Source of the DNA: Bacillus sp. FJAT-45350 | Lineage (GTDB): Bacteria; Bacillota; Bacilli; Bacillales; NISU01 | Assembly: GCF_002335805.1 (NCBI RefSeq) | Contig: NZ_NISU01000002.1 | Span: 424,843 to 488,842 of the forward strand | Length of the DNA stretch: 64,000 bases | Direction: 5' to 3' | Part shown: in pieces, positions 16,381-25,984 of the stretch | Layout of the letters: each line of letters starts with the position of its first letter | Position numbering within the stretch: position 1 is the stretch's first letter | Made by a program: the position numbers and the translations under genes | The notes under the pieces: generated by a model | Told to the model about the DNA's origin: nothing | What the model saw: only the letters and a program-made list of their open reading frames with translations | Database searches by the model: none

Positions 16381-18147
16381 ATGAGTAAAGGAAGAATTAT
16401 TGTAGTCGGTGGTGGCTTAGCAGGTCTTATGGCTACAATTAAAGCTGCAGAAAAAGGCGTACCTGTCGATTTATTTTCACTTGTTCCCGTCAAACGTTCT
16501 CACTCTGTATGTGCACAAGGTGGAATGAATGGCGCTGTTAATACAAAAGGTGAAGGTGACTCTCCATGGGAGCACTTTGACGATACAGTATATGGTGGAG
16601 ACTTCTTAGCGAACCAACCGCCAGTTAAAGCAATGTGTGATGCTGCACCTGGGATTATCCATTTAATGGACCGTATGGGTGTAATGTTTAACCGTACACC
16701 TGAAGGGTTACTAGATTTCCGTCGTTTTGGAGGTACTCAGCATTCTAGAACTGCATTTGCTGGGGCTACTACAGGACAACAATTACTATATGCACTAGAC
16801 GAGCAAGTGCGTCGTCACGAAACGTCAGGTCTAGTTACTAAGTATGAAGGATGGGAGTTCCTATCTGCTATTGTTGATGATGAAGGCGTATGTCGTGGTA
16901 TCGTAGCTCAGGATCTTCGTACAATGCAAGTTCAGCATTTTGCTGCAGATGCTGTTATTATGGCTACTGGTGGACCTGGGATTATCTTCGGTAAATCAAC
17001 AAACTCTGTTATTAACACTGGTTTTGCTGCTTCTAGTCTTTACCAACAAGGGGTTATTTATTCAAATGGTGAGTTCATTCAAATTCATCCAACGGCAATT
17101 CCAGGTGATGACAAGCTACGTTTAATGAGTGAGTCAGCTCGTGGAGAAGGTGGACGTGTTTGGACTTATAAAGACGGTAAGCCTTGGTACTTCCTTGAAG
17201 AGAAGTATCCTGCTTATGGAAACCTAGTACCTCGTGACATTGCTACTCGTGAAATTTTCGATGTATGTGTTGAGCAGAAGCTTGGTATTAACGGTGAGAA
17301 CATGGTGTATCTAGACCTTTCTCATAAAGATCCGAAAGAACTTGATATTAAATTAGGTGGTATCATTGAAATCTATGAGAAATTCATGGGTGACGATCCA
17401 CGTAAAGTACCAATGAAAATCTTCCCTGCTGTACATTACTCAATGGGTGGTATGTGGGTTGATTATAACCAAATGACGAACATCCCTGGTTTATTTGCTG
17501 CGGGTGAGTGTGATTATTCACAGCATGGTGGTAACCGTTTAGGTGCTAACTCATTATTATCTGCTATTTATGGTGGTATGGTAGCTGGACCTAATGCTGT
17601 TGAATATATGAATGGTCTTGAAAAATCTGCTGATGCTATTTCTTCATCTACATTTGATCAAGCTGTTAAGAAAGAGCAAGAGCAATATGATAACATCCTG
17701 AAAATGGATGGTAAAGAAAATGCATATGTTCTTCATAAAGAGCTTGGTGAGTGGATGACAGATAATGTAACAGTTGTTCGTCATAATGATAAACTTCTTG
17801 CTACAGATAACAAAATTCAAGAGCTACTTGAACGTTATAAAGATATTAACATTATTGATACAGCTAAATGGAGCAACCAAGGTGCATCATTTACACGTCA
17901 GTTAAAAGGTATGTTAGAGCTTGCTCGTGTAATTACATTAGGTGCATACAATCGTAATGAAAGTCGTGGAGCTCATTATAAGCCTGAATTCCCAGACCGT
18001 AATGATGAGGACTACCTAAAGACTACTATGGCGAAGTACAATCCTTCTAAGGGAGCTCCAGAATTCTACTATGAAGATGTTGATGTATCATTAATTGAGC
18101 CACGTAAGCGCGATTACTCGCAAAAAAAGCAAGGAGCTGGTAAATAA
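16381..18147 (+). CDS. sdhA: Succinate dehydrogenase flavoprotein subunit
   Basis: A 588-residue catalytic subunit with covalently bound FAD. The N-terminal dinucleotide fold is VVGGGLAGLMATIKAAEKG, the histidine region is SHSVCAQGGMNGA, and the active-site segments are GGTQHSRTAFAGATTGQQ and SESARGEGGRVW. It oxidises succinate to fumarate in the TCA cycle. AAGGAGTGAG precedes ATG, and its stop codon overlaps the sdhB start by one base. Confidence 0.98.
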   Translation: MSKGRIIVVGGGLAGLMATIKAAEKGVPVDLFSLVPVKRSHSVCAQGGMNGAVNTKGEGDSPWEHFDDTVYGGDFLANQPPVKAMCDAAPGIIHLMDRMGVMFNRTPEGLLDFRRFGGTQHSRTAFAGATTGQQLLYALDEQVRRHETSGLVTKYEGWEFLSAIVDDEGVCRGIVAQDLRTMQVQHFAADAVIMATGGPGIIFGKSTNSVINTGFAASSLYQQGVIYSNGEFIQIHPTAIPGDDKLRLMSESARGEGGRVWTYKDGKPWYFLEEKYPAYGNLVPRDIATREIFDVCVEQKLGINGENMVYLDLSHKDPKELDIKLGGIIEIYEKFMGDDPRKVPMKIFPAVHYSMGGMWVDYNQMTNIPGLFAAGECDYSQHGGNRLGANSLLSAIYGGMVAGPNAVEYMNGLEKSADAISSSTFDQAVKKEQEQYDNILKMDGKENAYVLHKELGEWMTDNVTVVRHNDKLLATDNKIQELLERYKDINIIDTAKWSNQGASFTRQLKGMLELARVITLGAYNRNESRGAHYKPEFPDRNDEDYLKTTMAKYNPSKGAPEFYYEDVDVSLIEPRKRDYSQKKQGAGK

Positions 18148-18902
18148 TGAGCGATAAAACAATTCGTTTTGTAATCACACGTCAAGATAGTACTGACAGT
18201 GCTTCATATACAGAAGAGTTTGATATTCCATATCGCCCTAATATGAATGTAATTTCTGCATTAATGGAAATTCGTCGTAACCCTGTTAATGCTCAAGGGA
18301 AAGAAACAACTCCTATTACTTGGGATATGAACTGTCTAGAGGAAGTTTGTGGAGCCTGCTCAATGGTTATTAATGGTAAACCACGTCAATCTTGTACAGC
18401 ATTAATTGATCAGCTTGAACAACCGGTTAAGTTAGAGCCAATGAAGACATTCCCGGTTATTCGTGACTTAATGATCGATCGTAGCCGTATGTTTGATTCA
18501 TTGAAAAAGGTTAAAGCATGGATTCCGATTGATGGTACGTATGATTTAGGGCCTGGACCACGTATGGCTGAATCAAAGCGTCAATGGGCTTATGAGCTAT
18601 CAAAATGTATGACTTGTGGAGTATGTTTAGAGTCTTGTCCGAATGTAAATAGCAATGCTGATTTCATTGGACCAGCGCCACTTTCGCAAGTACGTCTTTT
18701 CAATGCTCACCCAACTGGTGAAATGAATGCTGCTGAGCGTCTTGAAACAATTATGGGAGACGGTGGACTTGCTAACTGTGGTAACTCTCAAAACTGTGTG
18801 CAGTCTTGTCCAAAAGGGATTCCATTAACAACTTCAATTGCTGCTTTAAACCGTTCTACAACGATTCAATCGTTTAAAAACTTCTTCGGTAGCACAAACT
18901 AA
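18147..18902 (+). CDS. sdhB: Succinate dehydrogenase iron-sulfur subunit
   Basis: A 251-residue electron-transfer subunit. The N-terminal ferredoxin domain carries the [2Fe-2S] motif (CLEEVCGACSMVINGK, then a further Cys). The C-terminal domain has CMTCGVCLESCP and CGNSQNCVQSCPKGIP for the [4Fe-4S] and [3Fe-4S]-type clusters. It is translationally coupled to sdhA (TAATGA) and completes the menaquinone-reducing complex. Confidence 0.98.
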   Translation: MSDKTIRFVITRQDSTDSASYTEEFDIPYRPNMNVISALMEIRRNPVNAQGKETTPITWDMNCLEEVCGACSMVINGKPRQSCTALIDQLEQPVKLEPMKTFPVIRDLMIDRSRMFDSLKKVKAWIPIDGTYDLGPGPRMAESKRQWAYELSKCMTCGVCLESCPNVNSNADFIGPAPLSQVRLFNAHPTGEMNAAERLETIMGDGGLANCGNSQNCVQSCPKGIPLTTSIAALNRSTTIQSFKNFFGSTN

Positions 18903-18913
18903 TATTTTATTAA

Positions 18914-18946
18914 AGGAGATCTCTATTATGGAGGTCTCTTTTTTTG
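18914..18946 (+). terminator. Terminator after sdhB
   Basis: GAGATCTC pairs with GAGGTCTC (one G-U) around a short loop, followed by T7. Confidence 0.85.
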
Positions 18947-19044
18947 GTAGATTTAAAGACCATATTATGGCATAATGAATGAGTATTCAGTTTTGTGAAG
19001 TGTCAAACAGATATCTAATCCAAAAATCTGGAGGTCTCTAATTT

Positions 19045-19509
19045 ATGTCGAAAATTTCGTATATTGATAACCTAAAAGAGTGGGAGCAATCATTTTCATT
19101 TTATTGTCCGATTAAAGTACGATTTTCTGAAACAGATGCATTTGGACACGTGAATAATACTAATTCCTTTGTTTACTTTGAAGAAGCAAGAATAGACTTT
19201 TTTAAAGAGATGGGTTTTATGAGTGAATGGGCCGATGAAAATAGTGAACATATCATTGTCACTGCTGATATGCAATGCAATTATACGAAGCAAATAATGT
19301 TTGACGAAAAATTAAAGGCATATGTGAAAGTGGCTACTATTGGTCAATCCTCCATAGATTTGCATTACATGATAAAAGATGAAAAGGGAGATATATGTCT
19401 CACTGGTCGTGGATTAATTGTTCAACTTTCAAAGCGGACAGGAAAATCATCGCCATGGAATGATGTAATGAAAGACAAACTTCAAGAGGCAATTGTTAAT
19501 TATCAGTAA
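19045..19509 (+). CDS. ysmA: Acyl-CoA thioesterase, 4HBT hot-dog fold (YsmA-like)
   Basis: A 154-residue hot-dog protein with the signature VRFSETDAFGHVNNTNSFVYFEEAR, typical of 4-hydroxybenzoyl-CoA thioesterase-type enzymes; the Asp in ETDAFGHVNN is the usual catalytic residue. The physiological substrate is unknown. It lies between sdhB and gerE like ysmA in Bacillus subtilis. GGAGGTC precedes ATG. Confidence 0.85.
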   Translation: MSKISYIDNLKEWEQSFSFYCPIKVRFSETDAFGHVNNTNSFVYFEEARIDFFKEMGFMSEWADENSEHIIVTADMQCNYTKQIMFDEKLKAYVKVATIGQSSIDLHYMIKDEKGDICLTGRGLIVQLSKRTGKSSPWNDVMKDKLQEAIVNYQ

Positions 19510-19532
19510 AGAATATCAGGTCCGTTTCTATT

Positions 19533-19561
19533 CACACCCTGCTAGTTGGTTACATATACTA
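19533..19561 (+). promoter_or_regulatory. Candidate sigma-K promoter of gerE
   Basis: CATATACTA (19553-19561) matches the sigma-K -10 consensus CATANNNTA, with a CACACC -35-like segment at 19533-19538 at suitable spacing. gerE is transcribed by sigma-K in Bacillus subtilis, so this fits the known biology. About 110 bases of leader follow; GAAGAAGCG near 19605-19613 lies in that leader. Confidence 0.5.
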
Positions 19562-19668
19562 TCTTGACTAAATACCTTCTGATAGGGGCTTCAATACTTC
19601 ATTCTTGAAGAAGCGTTGTAGTTTAGAAGACTCGAGCTCTACAGCCCAAGCATGAAGGGGTGAACTCA

Positions 19669-19893
19669 TTGAAGGGAGCAGAATATGGACCAAAAGCTCT
19701 ACTTACAAAAAGGGAGAGAGAAGTATTTGAATTATTGGTTCAAGACAAAACAACGAGAGAAATTGCTCAGAAACTATTTATAAGTGAGAAAACTGTACGA
19801 AATCACATTTCCAACACAATGCAAAAGCTTGGGGTAAAGGGGCGCTCTCAAGCTGTTATCGAGCTTGTTCGTTTAGGTGAACTTGAGATTTAG
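19669..19893 (+). CDS. gerE: Late mother-cell sporulation regulator GerE
   Basis: A 74-residue LuxR-type DNA-binding protein lacking a receiver domain. It controls late spore coat genes in the mother cell together with sigma-K. The helix-turn-helix (LTKREREVFELLVQDKTTRE, then IAQKLFISEKTVRNHISN) is almost identical to that of Bacillus subtilis GerE. TTG at 19669, after AAGGGGTG, gives the family length of 74 residues; an in-frame GTG at 19660 overlaps the ribosome-binding site. Confidence 0.95.
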   Translation: MKGAEYGPKALLTKREREVFELLVQDKTTREIAQKLFISEKTVRNHISNTMQKLGVKGRSQAVIELVRLGELEI

Positions 19894-19906
19894 TCATTTC
19901 AATTAC

Positions 19907-19950
19907 AAAACCGACTTCCGTTGAAGGAAGTCGGTTTTGGTTCGTTTTTT
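19907..19950. terminator. Terminator between gerE and the oxidase gene
   Basis: AAAACCGACTTCC (19907-19919) pairs perfectly with GGAAGTCGGTTTT (19926-19938); T-rich sequence follows. The A run on the other side lets it also serve the convergent - strand gene. Confidence 0.9.
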
Positions 19951-20052
19951 TATTTCGTCTATTGGGTACTAGCTCTATCTGAATGGAATGTGATGATAAA
20001 TTGAACATCCAAAGAAGACAATTAGATAATGACCTCTTTGCGATTTTTGTTC

Positions 20053-21939
20053 TTATTTGTTTTGTGAATCTACATCAGCTTGTATTTTTTCTTTAGGTAT
20101 ATAAAATCCGTGGTCTTCTTTTACGGAACGAGCTATCATCGCACCAAATGTCACAATAGCACCTACAAAAATAACTAATAGTGGTGATAAAAGTGTACCA
20201 TCCATATTCATCATTATAAAACCAAAGCCCATTATAAACAGACCAATAGAGATAAATAGTGGAATAATTGAGCTGTTTGGCATGTGAATATCTTTAATAG
20301 GTTCACTTGGCTGCATTTTCCCATCACCATAAATCTTTTCGTAGTAAAGAGGATCTAATGAACGTACTAAAGGTGTTTGAGCAAAGTTATATTCTGGTAC
20401 AGGATTTTCGGTTGCCCACTCTAACGTTCTTGCATCCCAAGGATCACCATTAGTTACACGCTCACCTTTGTAAGCAGAATAGATTATATTTATGACTAGT
20501 AAGATAACACCTACAGACATAAAGAATGTTCCGATTGTACTAATGAAATTAAAGGCGTCAAACCCTTGGTCACCTAGATATGTATAGACATGTCTTGGCA
20601 TACCGTACAAACCTAAAAAATGTTGTATTAAAAATGTTAAATGAAATCCAGTAAAGAAAACCCAAAACATGAGCTTACCAATCGTTTCGTTTAACTTATG
20701 TCCAAAGATTTTCGGGTACCAGTAATAGAGTCCTGAGAATAATGCTAAGACAATTCCACCAACAATAATGTAATGAAAATGTGCAACAATAAAGTACGTA
20801 TCATGATAAAGGTGGTCTACTGGAGCCATCGCCATCATAACACCCGTCACACCACCTAATACAAAGGTTGGAATAAAAGATGTAGCAAATAGCATTGCGG
20901 TATTGAAGGTTATTTTTCCACCCCATAGAGTAAAGAGCCAGTTAAATACTTTAACACCTGTTGGTACAGCGATTGTCATAGTTGCGATAGCAAATACTGA
21001 GTTTGCTATTGGTCCCATACCGACCGTGTACATATGGTGAGCCCATACCATAAAACCAAGGAAAGCAATGACGATCGTTGCAAATACCATCGCAGTATAA
21101 CCAAATAATCGTTTTCTTGTAAAAGCTGGGATAACTTCTGAAATAATCCCAAATGCTGGTAGAACAAGTAAGTATACTTCAGGGTGACCAAAAATCCAAA
21201 ATATATGTTGCCAGATTAAAACATTTCCACCCAGTTCATGGATGAATACTTGTCCGCCAAACAATCGATCCAACATTAATAATAAAAGCCCGGCTGCTAA
21301 AGGAGTAAAGGCGAATAAGATTAAAGTTGAAGAAACAAATGTTGTCCACACGAACAGTGGTAGTCTCATCATTGTCATACCAGGTGCGCGCATATTAACA
21401 ATAGTGACTAAAAAATTAATAGCTGCTACAAGTGTACCGATACCACTTACCTGTAAACCGATGACATAGAAGTCGAGTCCAAGACCTGCCCAGTCTCGAC
21501 TTGCTAAAGGTATTTTTGCTGTCCAGCCCGCATCAGGACCTCCACCAAAAAACCAACTTAAACTTACTAAAAGTCCTCCAAAGAAGAAAATCCAAAACCC
21601 AAGTGAATTGAGAAAAGGAAAAGCTACGTCCCTAGCTCCGATTTGTAAGGGAACAATATAATTCATAAATCCAAATAGTAAAGGAGTTGCTGCTAGAAAT
21701 AGCATGATTGTACCATGCATTGATAACATTTCATTATAGGTTTGTCCGCTTAGAAATGTCATTTCAGGATACATAAGCTGGATACGGATGAGCAGTGCCA
21801 TAACCCCAGCCTTAACAAAAAACAAAGTACCTGCAACTAAATAAAGCACTGCAATTTTTTTATGGTCGACAGTTGTGAGCCAGTCCCATAAAACACTCTT
21901 TTCCTTTTTTACTTCTGACGTTTCAATCGGTGTATTCAA
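20053..21939 (-). CDS. ctaD: Orphan haem-copper oxidase subunit I (CtaD family)
   Basis: A 628-residue subunit I of a type A haem-copper oxidase, closest in sequence pattern to caa3 CtaD. Haem ligands H75 and H387/H389 are present, as are the copper ligands H252 (in GHPEVY, with Y256 for the cross-link) and H301/H302. Proton-channel residues D104, E254 and K330 are all intact, so it looks functional. No subunit II, III or IV gene lies nearby and a terminator follows, so it is a stand-alone subunit I. It must either join a complex encoded elsewhere or be an alternative isoform. It is absent from this place in Bacillus subtilis. Confidence 0.92.
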   Translation of the reverse strand: MNTPIETSEVKKEKSVLWDWLTTVDHKKIAVLYLVAGTLFFVKAGVMALLIRIQLMYPEMTFLSGQTYNEMLSMHGTIMLFLAATPLLFGFMNYIVPLQIGARDVAFPFLNSLGFWIFFFGGLLVSLSWFFGGGPDAGWTAKIPLASRDWAGLGLDFYVIGLQVSGIGTLVAAINFLVTIVNMRAPGMTMMRLPLFVWTTFVSSTLILFAFTPLAAGLLLLMLDRLFGGQVFIHELGGNVLIWQHIFWIFGHPEVYLLVLPAFGIISEVIPAFTRKRLFGYTAMVFATIVIAFLGFMVWAHHMYTVGMGPIANSVFAIATMTIAVPTGVKVFNWLFTLWGGKITFNTAMLFATSFIPTFVLGGVTGVMMAMAPVDHLYHDTYFIVAHFHYIIVGGIVLALFSGLYYWYPKIFGHKLNETIGKLMFWVFFTGFHLTFLIQHFLGLYGMPRHVYTYLGDQGFDAFNFISTIGTFFMSVGVILLVINIIYSAYKGERVTNGDPWDARTLEWATENPVPEYNFAQTPLVRSLDPLYYEKIYGDGKMQPSEPIKDIHMPNSSIIPLFISIGLFIMGFGFIMMNMDGTLLSPLLVIFVGAIVTFGAMIARSVKEDHGFYIPKEKIQADVDSQNK

Positions 21940-22087
21940 ATAGGAAACCCCCTTAATCTAGTTCTATTTCATATAAATACCAATCTTAGTATGAAAATAA
22001 TGGAGTGGAATTATTCATTTATTTTCTCTAAAAAATGTAAGTCATAAATTTGACAAGAATGTCTACCCTAAAAGAAGCTCATTTTTG

Positions 22088-22117
22088 TTGAAATAGTGGA
22101 AAACCTTATGCTATATT
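22088..22117 (+). promoter_or_regulatory. Promoter of the ptsHI leader
   Basis: TTGAAA (22088-22093), 18 bases and TATATT (22112-22117). It lies about 20 bases before the RAT element. Confidence 0.6.
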
Positions 22118-22138
22118 TTAGATAAATAAATAGATTGT

Positions 22139-22253
22139 ACGTGTAACTGATTCGATCAGGCATGAGTAAAGAAAGTGTAAATGTAAGCGTCTTTGGACAC
22201 TCTAACAGTAATGTTCAAATTCAATTACGAGCTTTCTTTATTCATGCCTTTTT
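22139..22253 (+). ncRNA. GlcT-type RAT antiterminator overlapping a terminator, before ptsH
   Basis: The 29 bases at 22139-22167 (beginning ACGTGTAACTGATTCGATCA, continuing GGCATGAGT) match the ribonucleic antiterminator of Bacillus subtilis ptsG, which is bound by GlcT. Its 3' part is also the 5' arm of a terminator: AGGCATGAGTAAAGAAAG (22158-22175) pairs with CTTTCTTTATTCATGCCT (22232-22249, one mismatch), followed by T5. The terminator loop is 56 bases. GlcT binding should block the terminator and allow ptsHI expression when glucose is present. In Bacillus subtilis the element precedes ptsG; here it directly precedes ptsH. Confidence 0.85.
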
Positions 22254-22330
22254 GTGTTATCCTACATCTATTTTAATTACTGAATGACTTATCTAATGTA
22301 TAAAAAAATAAAGAAAGAGGCTGATTATCT

Positions 22331-22594
22331 ATGCCAGAAAAAACATTTAAAATTACAAGTGAAACTGGAATTCATGCACGCCCAGCAACACAATTAGTAA
22401 ATAAAGCAAGTCAGTATTCTTCAAATTTATTTTTGGAGTATAAAGGAAAATCGGTAAATTTGAAATCGATCATGGGCGTCATGTCATTAGGAATTGGTCA
22501 AGGCTCAGAAGTTACAATTAAGGCTGAGGGTGACGATGCGGATAGAGCATTACAAGCAATTGAAGAAGTAGTTAAGGAAGGGCTTGGAGAGTAA
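22331..22594 (+). CDS. ptsH: Phosphocarrier protein HPr
   Basis: An 87-residue HPr. His15 (GIHARPAT) takes phosphate from enzyme I. Ser46 ([15 protein letters not shown]) is the HPr-kinase site, so HPr-Ser-P can act as the CcpA corepressor; this fits the cre sites elsewhere in the window. It is translationally coupled to ptsI. Its leader carries a RAT/terminator, but no ptsG is adjacent. Confidence 0.98.
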   Translation: MPEKTFKITSETGIHARPATQLVNKASQYSSNLFLEYKGKSVNLKSIMGVMSLGIGQGSEVTIKAEGDDADRALQAIEEVVKEGLGE

Positions 22595-24312
22595 TGAGTG
22601 AAAAATTATCAGGTATTCCAGCTTCAGCAGGGATTGCGATAGCGAAAGCTTTTGTAATGGAAGAACAAGATTATTCGATAGAAGTTAGGAAAATTGAAGA
22701 TACGAATAAAGAGATAGAAAAACTAACTAGCGCATTGGAAAAATCCAAAAAAGAATTAGAGCAAATAAAAAACAAAGCAGAAGTAGAACTAGGATCTGAT
22801 AAGGCTGAGATTTTTGCTGCTCATCTTCTTGTACTAAGTGACCCGGAATTTCTTAACGGAATTAGTGAAAAAATTGAAGGTGAAAAATTAAATGTAGAAA
22901 GTGCCGTTCAGGACGTTTCAAATATGTTTATTTCAATGTTTGAGTCGATGGATAATGAATACATGAAGGAGCGAGCTGCTGATATTCGAGATGTATCAAA
23001 TCGTGTCCTTGGACATTTATTAGGAATTGAAACAAAGTCGCTTGCAGAGATTACAGAGGAAACAATCGTAATTGCTCATGATTTAACACCTTCTGACACA
23101 GCTCAGCTTAATCCTGTGGTGATAAAAGCCTTTGCGACTAATATTGGTGGGCGAACGTCTCATTCAGCAATTATGGCACGTTCAATGGAGATCCCTGCAG
23201 TTGTAGGTACGAAAGAAGTAACCAATAAGATTGAAAATGGAATGACTGTTATTGTTAACGGATTAACTGGTGATGTGATTGTGAATCCAAGTGATGAACT
23301 TATTGCTGAGTACAAGCTTAAAGTAGAAAACTATGAACAACAGAAACAAGAATGGGCAAAGCTAGTTCATGCTAAAACGTTAACTAAGGATCAGGTTCAT
23401 GTAGAGTTAGCTGCAAATATTGGGACACCAAAGGATTTAACTGGAGTTATCAATAATGGAGCAGAAGGTATTGGTTTATATAGAACTGAATTTCTCTATA
23501 TGGGGCGTAATGAATTGCCTCAAGAGGAAGAGCAATTTGAAGCATATAAAGAAGTTCTTGAAAAAATGGATGGAAAACCTGTTGTTATTCGTACACTAGA
23601 TATTGGTGGAGATAAAGAATTATCTTACCTTGATCTTCCGAAAGAATTAAATCCATTCTTAGGGTTCCGGGCTATTCGTTTGTGCTTAGAAGAGGAAACA
23701 ATTTTCAGAACCCAACTAAGAGCATTGCTACGAGCAAGTGTGTATGGAAATTTAAAAATCATGTTTCCAATGATTGCAACTCTTGAGGAACTGCGTGCTG
23801 CAAAAGCGTTACTACAAGATGAAAAAGATAAGTTACTTCAAGAGGATGCCAAGGTCTCTGATACAATTGAAGTTGGCATAATGGTAGAGATTCCGTCTAC
23901 AGCTGTATGTGCTGATATTTACATACAGGAAGTCGACTTCTTTAGTATTGGAACGAATGATTTAATTCAATATACAATGGCTGCAGATAGAATGAATGAA
24001 CGTGTCACCTACTTATATCAACCGTATCATCCGTCCATTTTGCGTTTAGTAAATATGGTCATAAAAGCTGCTCATAAAGAAGGGAAATGGGCTGGCATGT
24101 GTGGCGAAATGGCTGGAGACGAAATAGCTATTCCAATCCTATTAGGTCTAGGACTAGATGAGTTTAGTATGAGTGCCTCATCCATTTTACCAGCTAGAAG
24201 TCAAATTAGTCATCTATCACAAGAAGAGCTTTCAAACTTTACTGAAAAATTATTATCGAAATCAACGGCAGAAGAAGTGAAACAAGAAGTAGAGCAGTTT
24301 TTAGGTCGATAA
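22594..24312 (+). CDS. ptsI: Phosphoenolpyruvate-protein phosphotransferase (enzyme I)
   Basis: A 572-residue enzyme I that transfers phosphate from PEP to HPr. The phosphohistidine is H190 in [21 protein letters not shown]. The C-terminal PEP-binding barrel shows [23 protein letters not shown] and the GMCGEMAGD catalytic cysteine segment. The start ATG overlaps the ptsH stop by one base. The block ptsHI is inserted between gerE and ysmB compared with Bacillus subtilis. Confidence 0.98.
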   Translation: MSEKLSGIPASAGIAIAKAFVMEEQDYSIEVRKIEDTNKEIEKLTSALEKSKKELEQIKNKAEVELGSDKAEIFAAHLLVLSDPEFLNGISEKIEGEKLNVESAVQDVSNMFISMFESMDNEYMKERAADIRDVSNRVLGHLLGIETKSLAEITEETIVIAHDLTPSDTAQLNPVVIKAFATNIGGRTSHSAIMARSMEIPAVVGTKEVTNKIENGMTVIVNGLTGDVIVNPSDELIAEYKLKVENYEQQKQEWAKLVHAKTLTKDQVHVELAANIGTPKDLTGVINNGAEGIGLYRTEFLYMGRNELPQEEEQFEAYKEVLEKMDGKPVVIRTLDIGGDKELSYLDLPKELNPFLGFRAIRLCLEEETIFRTQLRALLRASVYGNLKIMFPMIATLEELRAAKALLQDEKDKLLQEDAKVSDTIEVGIMVEIPSTAVCADIYIQEVDFFSIGTNDLIQYTMAADRMNERVTYLYQPYHPSILRLVNMVIKAAHKEGKWAGMCGEMAGDEIAIPILLGLGLDEFSMSASSILPARSQISHLSQEELSNFTEKLLSKSTAEEVKQEVEQFLGR

Positions 24313-24315
24313 CGT

Positions 24316-24349
24316 TTAAAAGTCACCGCTATGTGGTGACTTTTATTAT
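24316..24349 (+). terminator. Terminator after ptsI
   Basis: AAAAGTCACC and GGTGACTTTT form a ten-pair stem followed by ATTAT; the T run is within the 3' arm. Confidence 0.75.
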
Positions 24350-24507
24350 GTATGCTCAAAAAAATAAATTTACAAACTATTGTGGATTACCTACTCACTC
24401 TTGCAATTACTTTTGAAAAAAGAGAAAATAAGAAGGATACAGTATATCCACTAATTTTCTTAGAATCAGTTGTGATAGATGGTTGCTAGATTGGGAGGGA
24501 GCTTGTT

Positions 24508-24954
24508 ATGAACGAGAGTCATGACCAAGTTGAGGTGATTGAGAAATCACTTAGAATGGTTTCTGATATAATTAAACAAAAGGGAAGAGAAATTTTAACC
24601 CAATTTCCGATTACCCCACCTCAATTCGTTGCCTTACAATGGCTAAATGAATATGGTGATATGACCATTGGTGAATTATCCAATAAAATGTATTTAGCAT
24701 GTAGTACGACAACAGACTTAATTGACCGTATGGAAAAAAATGAATTGTTAGAGCGTGTAAAAGACCAAAATGACCGCCGTGTTGTACGCATTCACCTTTT
24801 AGAAAAGGGAAAAACGATCATTGAAGAGGTTATTCGTAAACGACAGGATTATTTAGCTGAAATTCTGACTAACTTCTCGAAAGAAGATGTGAATTTCCTA
24901 GAGAGAAGTCTAGATGTTCTTTATGATGAAATGAAGAAATCAAAGGATAAGTAA
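24508..24954 (+). CDS. ysmB: MarR-family transcriptional regulator (YsmB-like)
   Basis: A 148-residue winged-helix regulator of the MarR type. The recognition helix region is MTIGELSNKMYLACSTTTDLIDRM and the wing is VKDQNDRRVVRIHLLEKG, the DxRxxxxxLT-like family motif. The ligand and targets are unknown. It is next to racE as in Bacillus subtilis, separated by 29 bases and probably co-transcribed. GGGAGGGAGC precedes ATG. Confidence 0.88.
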   Translation: MNESHDQVEVIEKSLRMVSDIIKQKGREILTQFPITPPQFVALQWLNEYGDMTIGELSNKMYLACSTTTDLIDRMEKNELLERVKDQNDRRVVRIHLLEKGKTIIEEVIRKRQDYLAEILTNFSKEDVNFLERSLDVLYDEMKKSKDK

Positions 24955-24983
24955 CGAGATAAAGAGAAATTGAGGGAACTTTT

Positions 24984-25781
24984 TTGGATAAACCTATTGG
25001 AGTTATTGATTCGGGTTTAGGTGGTTTAACAGTAGCGAAAGAAATACTTAGACAGCTACCTAAGGAAGAAATTATTTATATTGGTGATACGGAACGTTGC
25101 CCGTATGGGCCTCGTCCTAGTGAAGAAGTAAGAACATATACTTGGCAAATGATTGATAGCCTAATGGAAAAGGGAATTAAGATGTTGGTCATAGCTTGTA
25201 ATACAGCAACAGCAGTCGTCCTTGACGAGGTAAAGAAGACATTACCTATTCCTGTTATTGGTGTTATTCATCCAGGAGCTATCTCAGCTCTTAAGGTGAC
25301 GAAAGAAGACCATGTAGCTGTTATTGGAACGACAGGGACGATTAAAAGTAAAGCGTATGAAAAGGCTTTAAAAAGTATTAATAATGATGTTGCTGTTGAG
25401 AGCTTAGCATGTCCACGATTTGTTCCTTTGGTGGAACAGGGTATCTTTGATGGGGAAGAAGCAGAAGAGATAATAACAGATTCATTACAGCCGTTACTAG
25501 ATAAGACATATGATACGTTAATACTTGGATGTACCCATTACCCTCTACTACGAGATGTAATTCAACAAGTAGTAGGCGAAAACATCGAATTAATTTGCTC
25601 TGGTGATGAAACGGCTCGCGAAGTAAGTGCTCTCTTATACCATAAAAATATGTTGTATACAGGGGAAAGAATCCCAACGAACTATTTCTATACAACAGGC
25701 CAAAGTGACACATTCAAAAACATAGCAAATAAATGGTTAGAAATTGAAATTGAACACGTCAACACAATCAAACTCGACTAG
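24984..25781 (+). CDS. racE: Glutamate racemase
   Basis: A 265-residue cofactor-independent racemase that makes D-glutamate for peptidoglycan. The catalytic cysteine pair lies in ACNTATA and GCTHYPLL, and the N-terminal substrate loop is [13 protein letters not shown]. The start is TTG at 24984 (TTGGATAAACC) after TTGAGGGAAC. In Bacillus subtilis this locus carries racE, the essential isozyme. Confidence 0.96.
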   Translation: MDKPIGVIDSGLGGLTVAKEILRQLPKEEIIYIGDTERCPYGPRPSEEVRTYTWQMIDSLMEKGIKMLVIACNTATAVVLDEVKKTLPIPVIGVIHPGAISALKVTKEDHVAVIGTTGTIKSKAYEKALKSINNDVAVESLACPRFVPLVEQGIFDGEEAEEIITDSLQPLLDKTYDTLILGCTHYPLLRDVIQQVVGENIELICSGDETAREVSALLYHKNMLYTGERIPTNYFYTTGQSDTFKNIANKWLEIEIEHVNTIKLD

Positions 25782-25807
25782 TCTTCCTTTTTTAGGGAGG
25801 CTTTTTT
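25781..25807 (+). terminator. Terminator after racE
   Basis: GTCTTCC pairs with GGGAGGC (two G-U) followed by T6. Confidence 0.7.
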
Positions 25808-25911
25808 AATTATGGATGCTGAGTTATGAATTACGAATGTTTTTGTTCTCAATTTGCAATTCGCAATTTGCCATTAAAATTCATAACTCATAACTCGTAA
25901 TTCATAATTGT
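25808..25911. repeat. AT-rich foldback intergenic repeat (copy 2 of 4)
   Basis: TGAGTTATGAATT near 25820 is complementary to AATTCATAACTCA near 25878, enclosing CAATTTGCAATTCGCAATTTG (25850-25870). The right end reads CATAACTCGTAATTCATAATT. It contains no gene and can fold into a long weak hairpin. Related copies lie near 9944, 53633 and 56505. Confidence 0.65.
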
Positions 25912-25984
25912 TTCAATAAACTTGGTCTATTTTTATTTAAAGCTCGTATACATACTAGTACAAACTACCTTAGGAGGGAAAATC

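Noticed and set aside
16940..17125. ORF inside sdhA
   Set aside because: Out-of-frame shadow of a well-supported gene.
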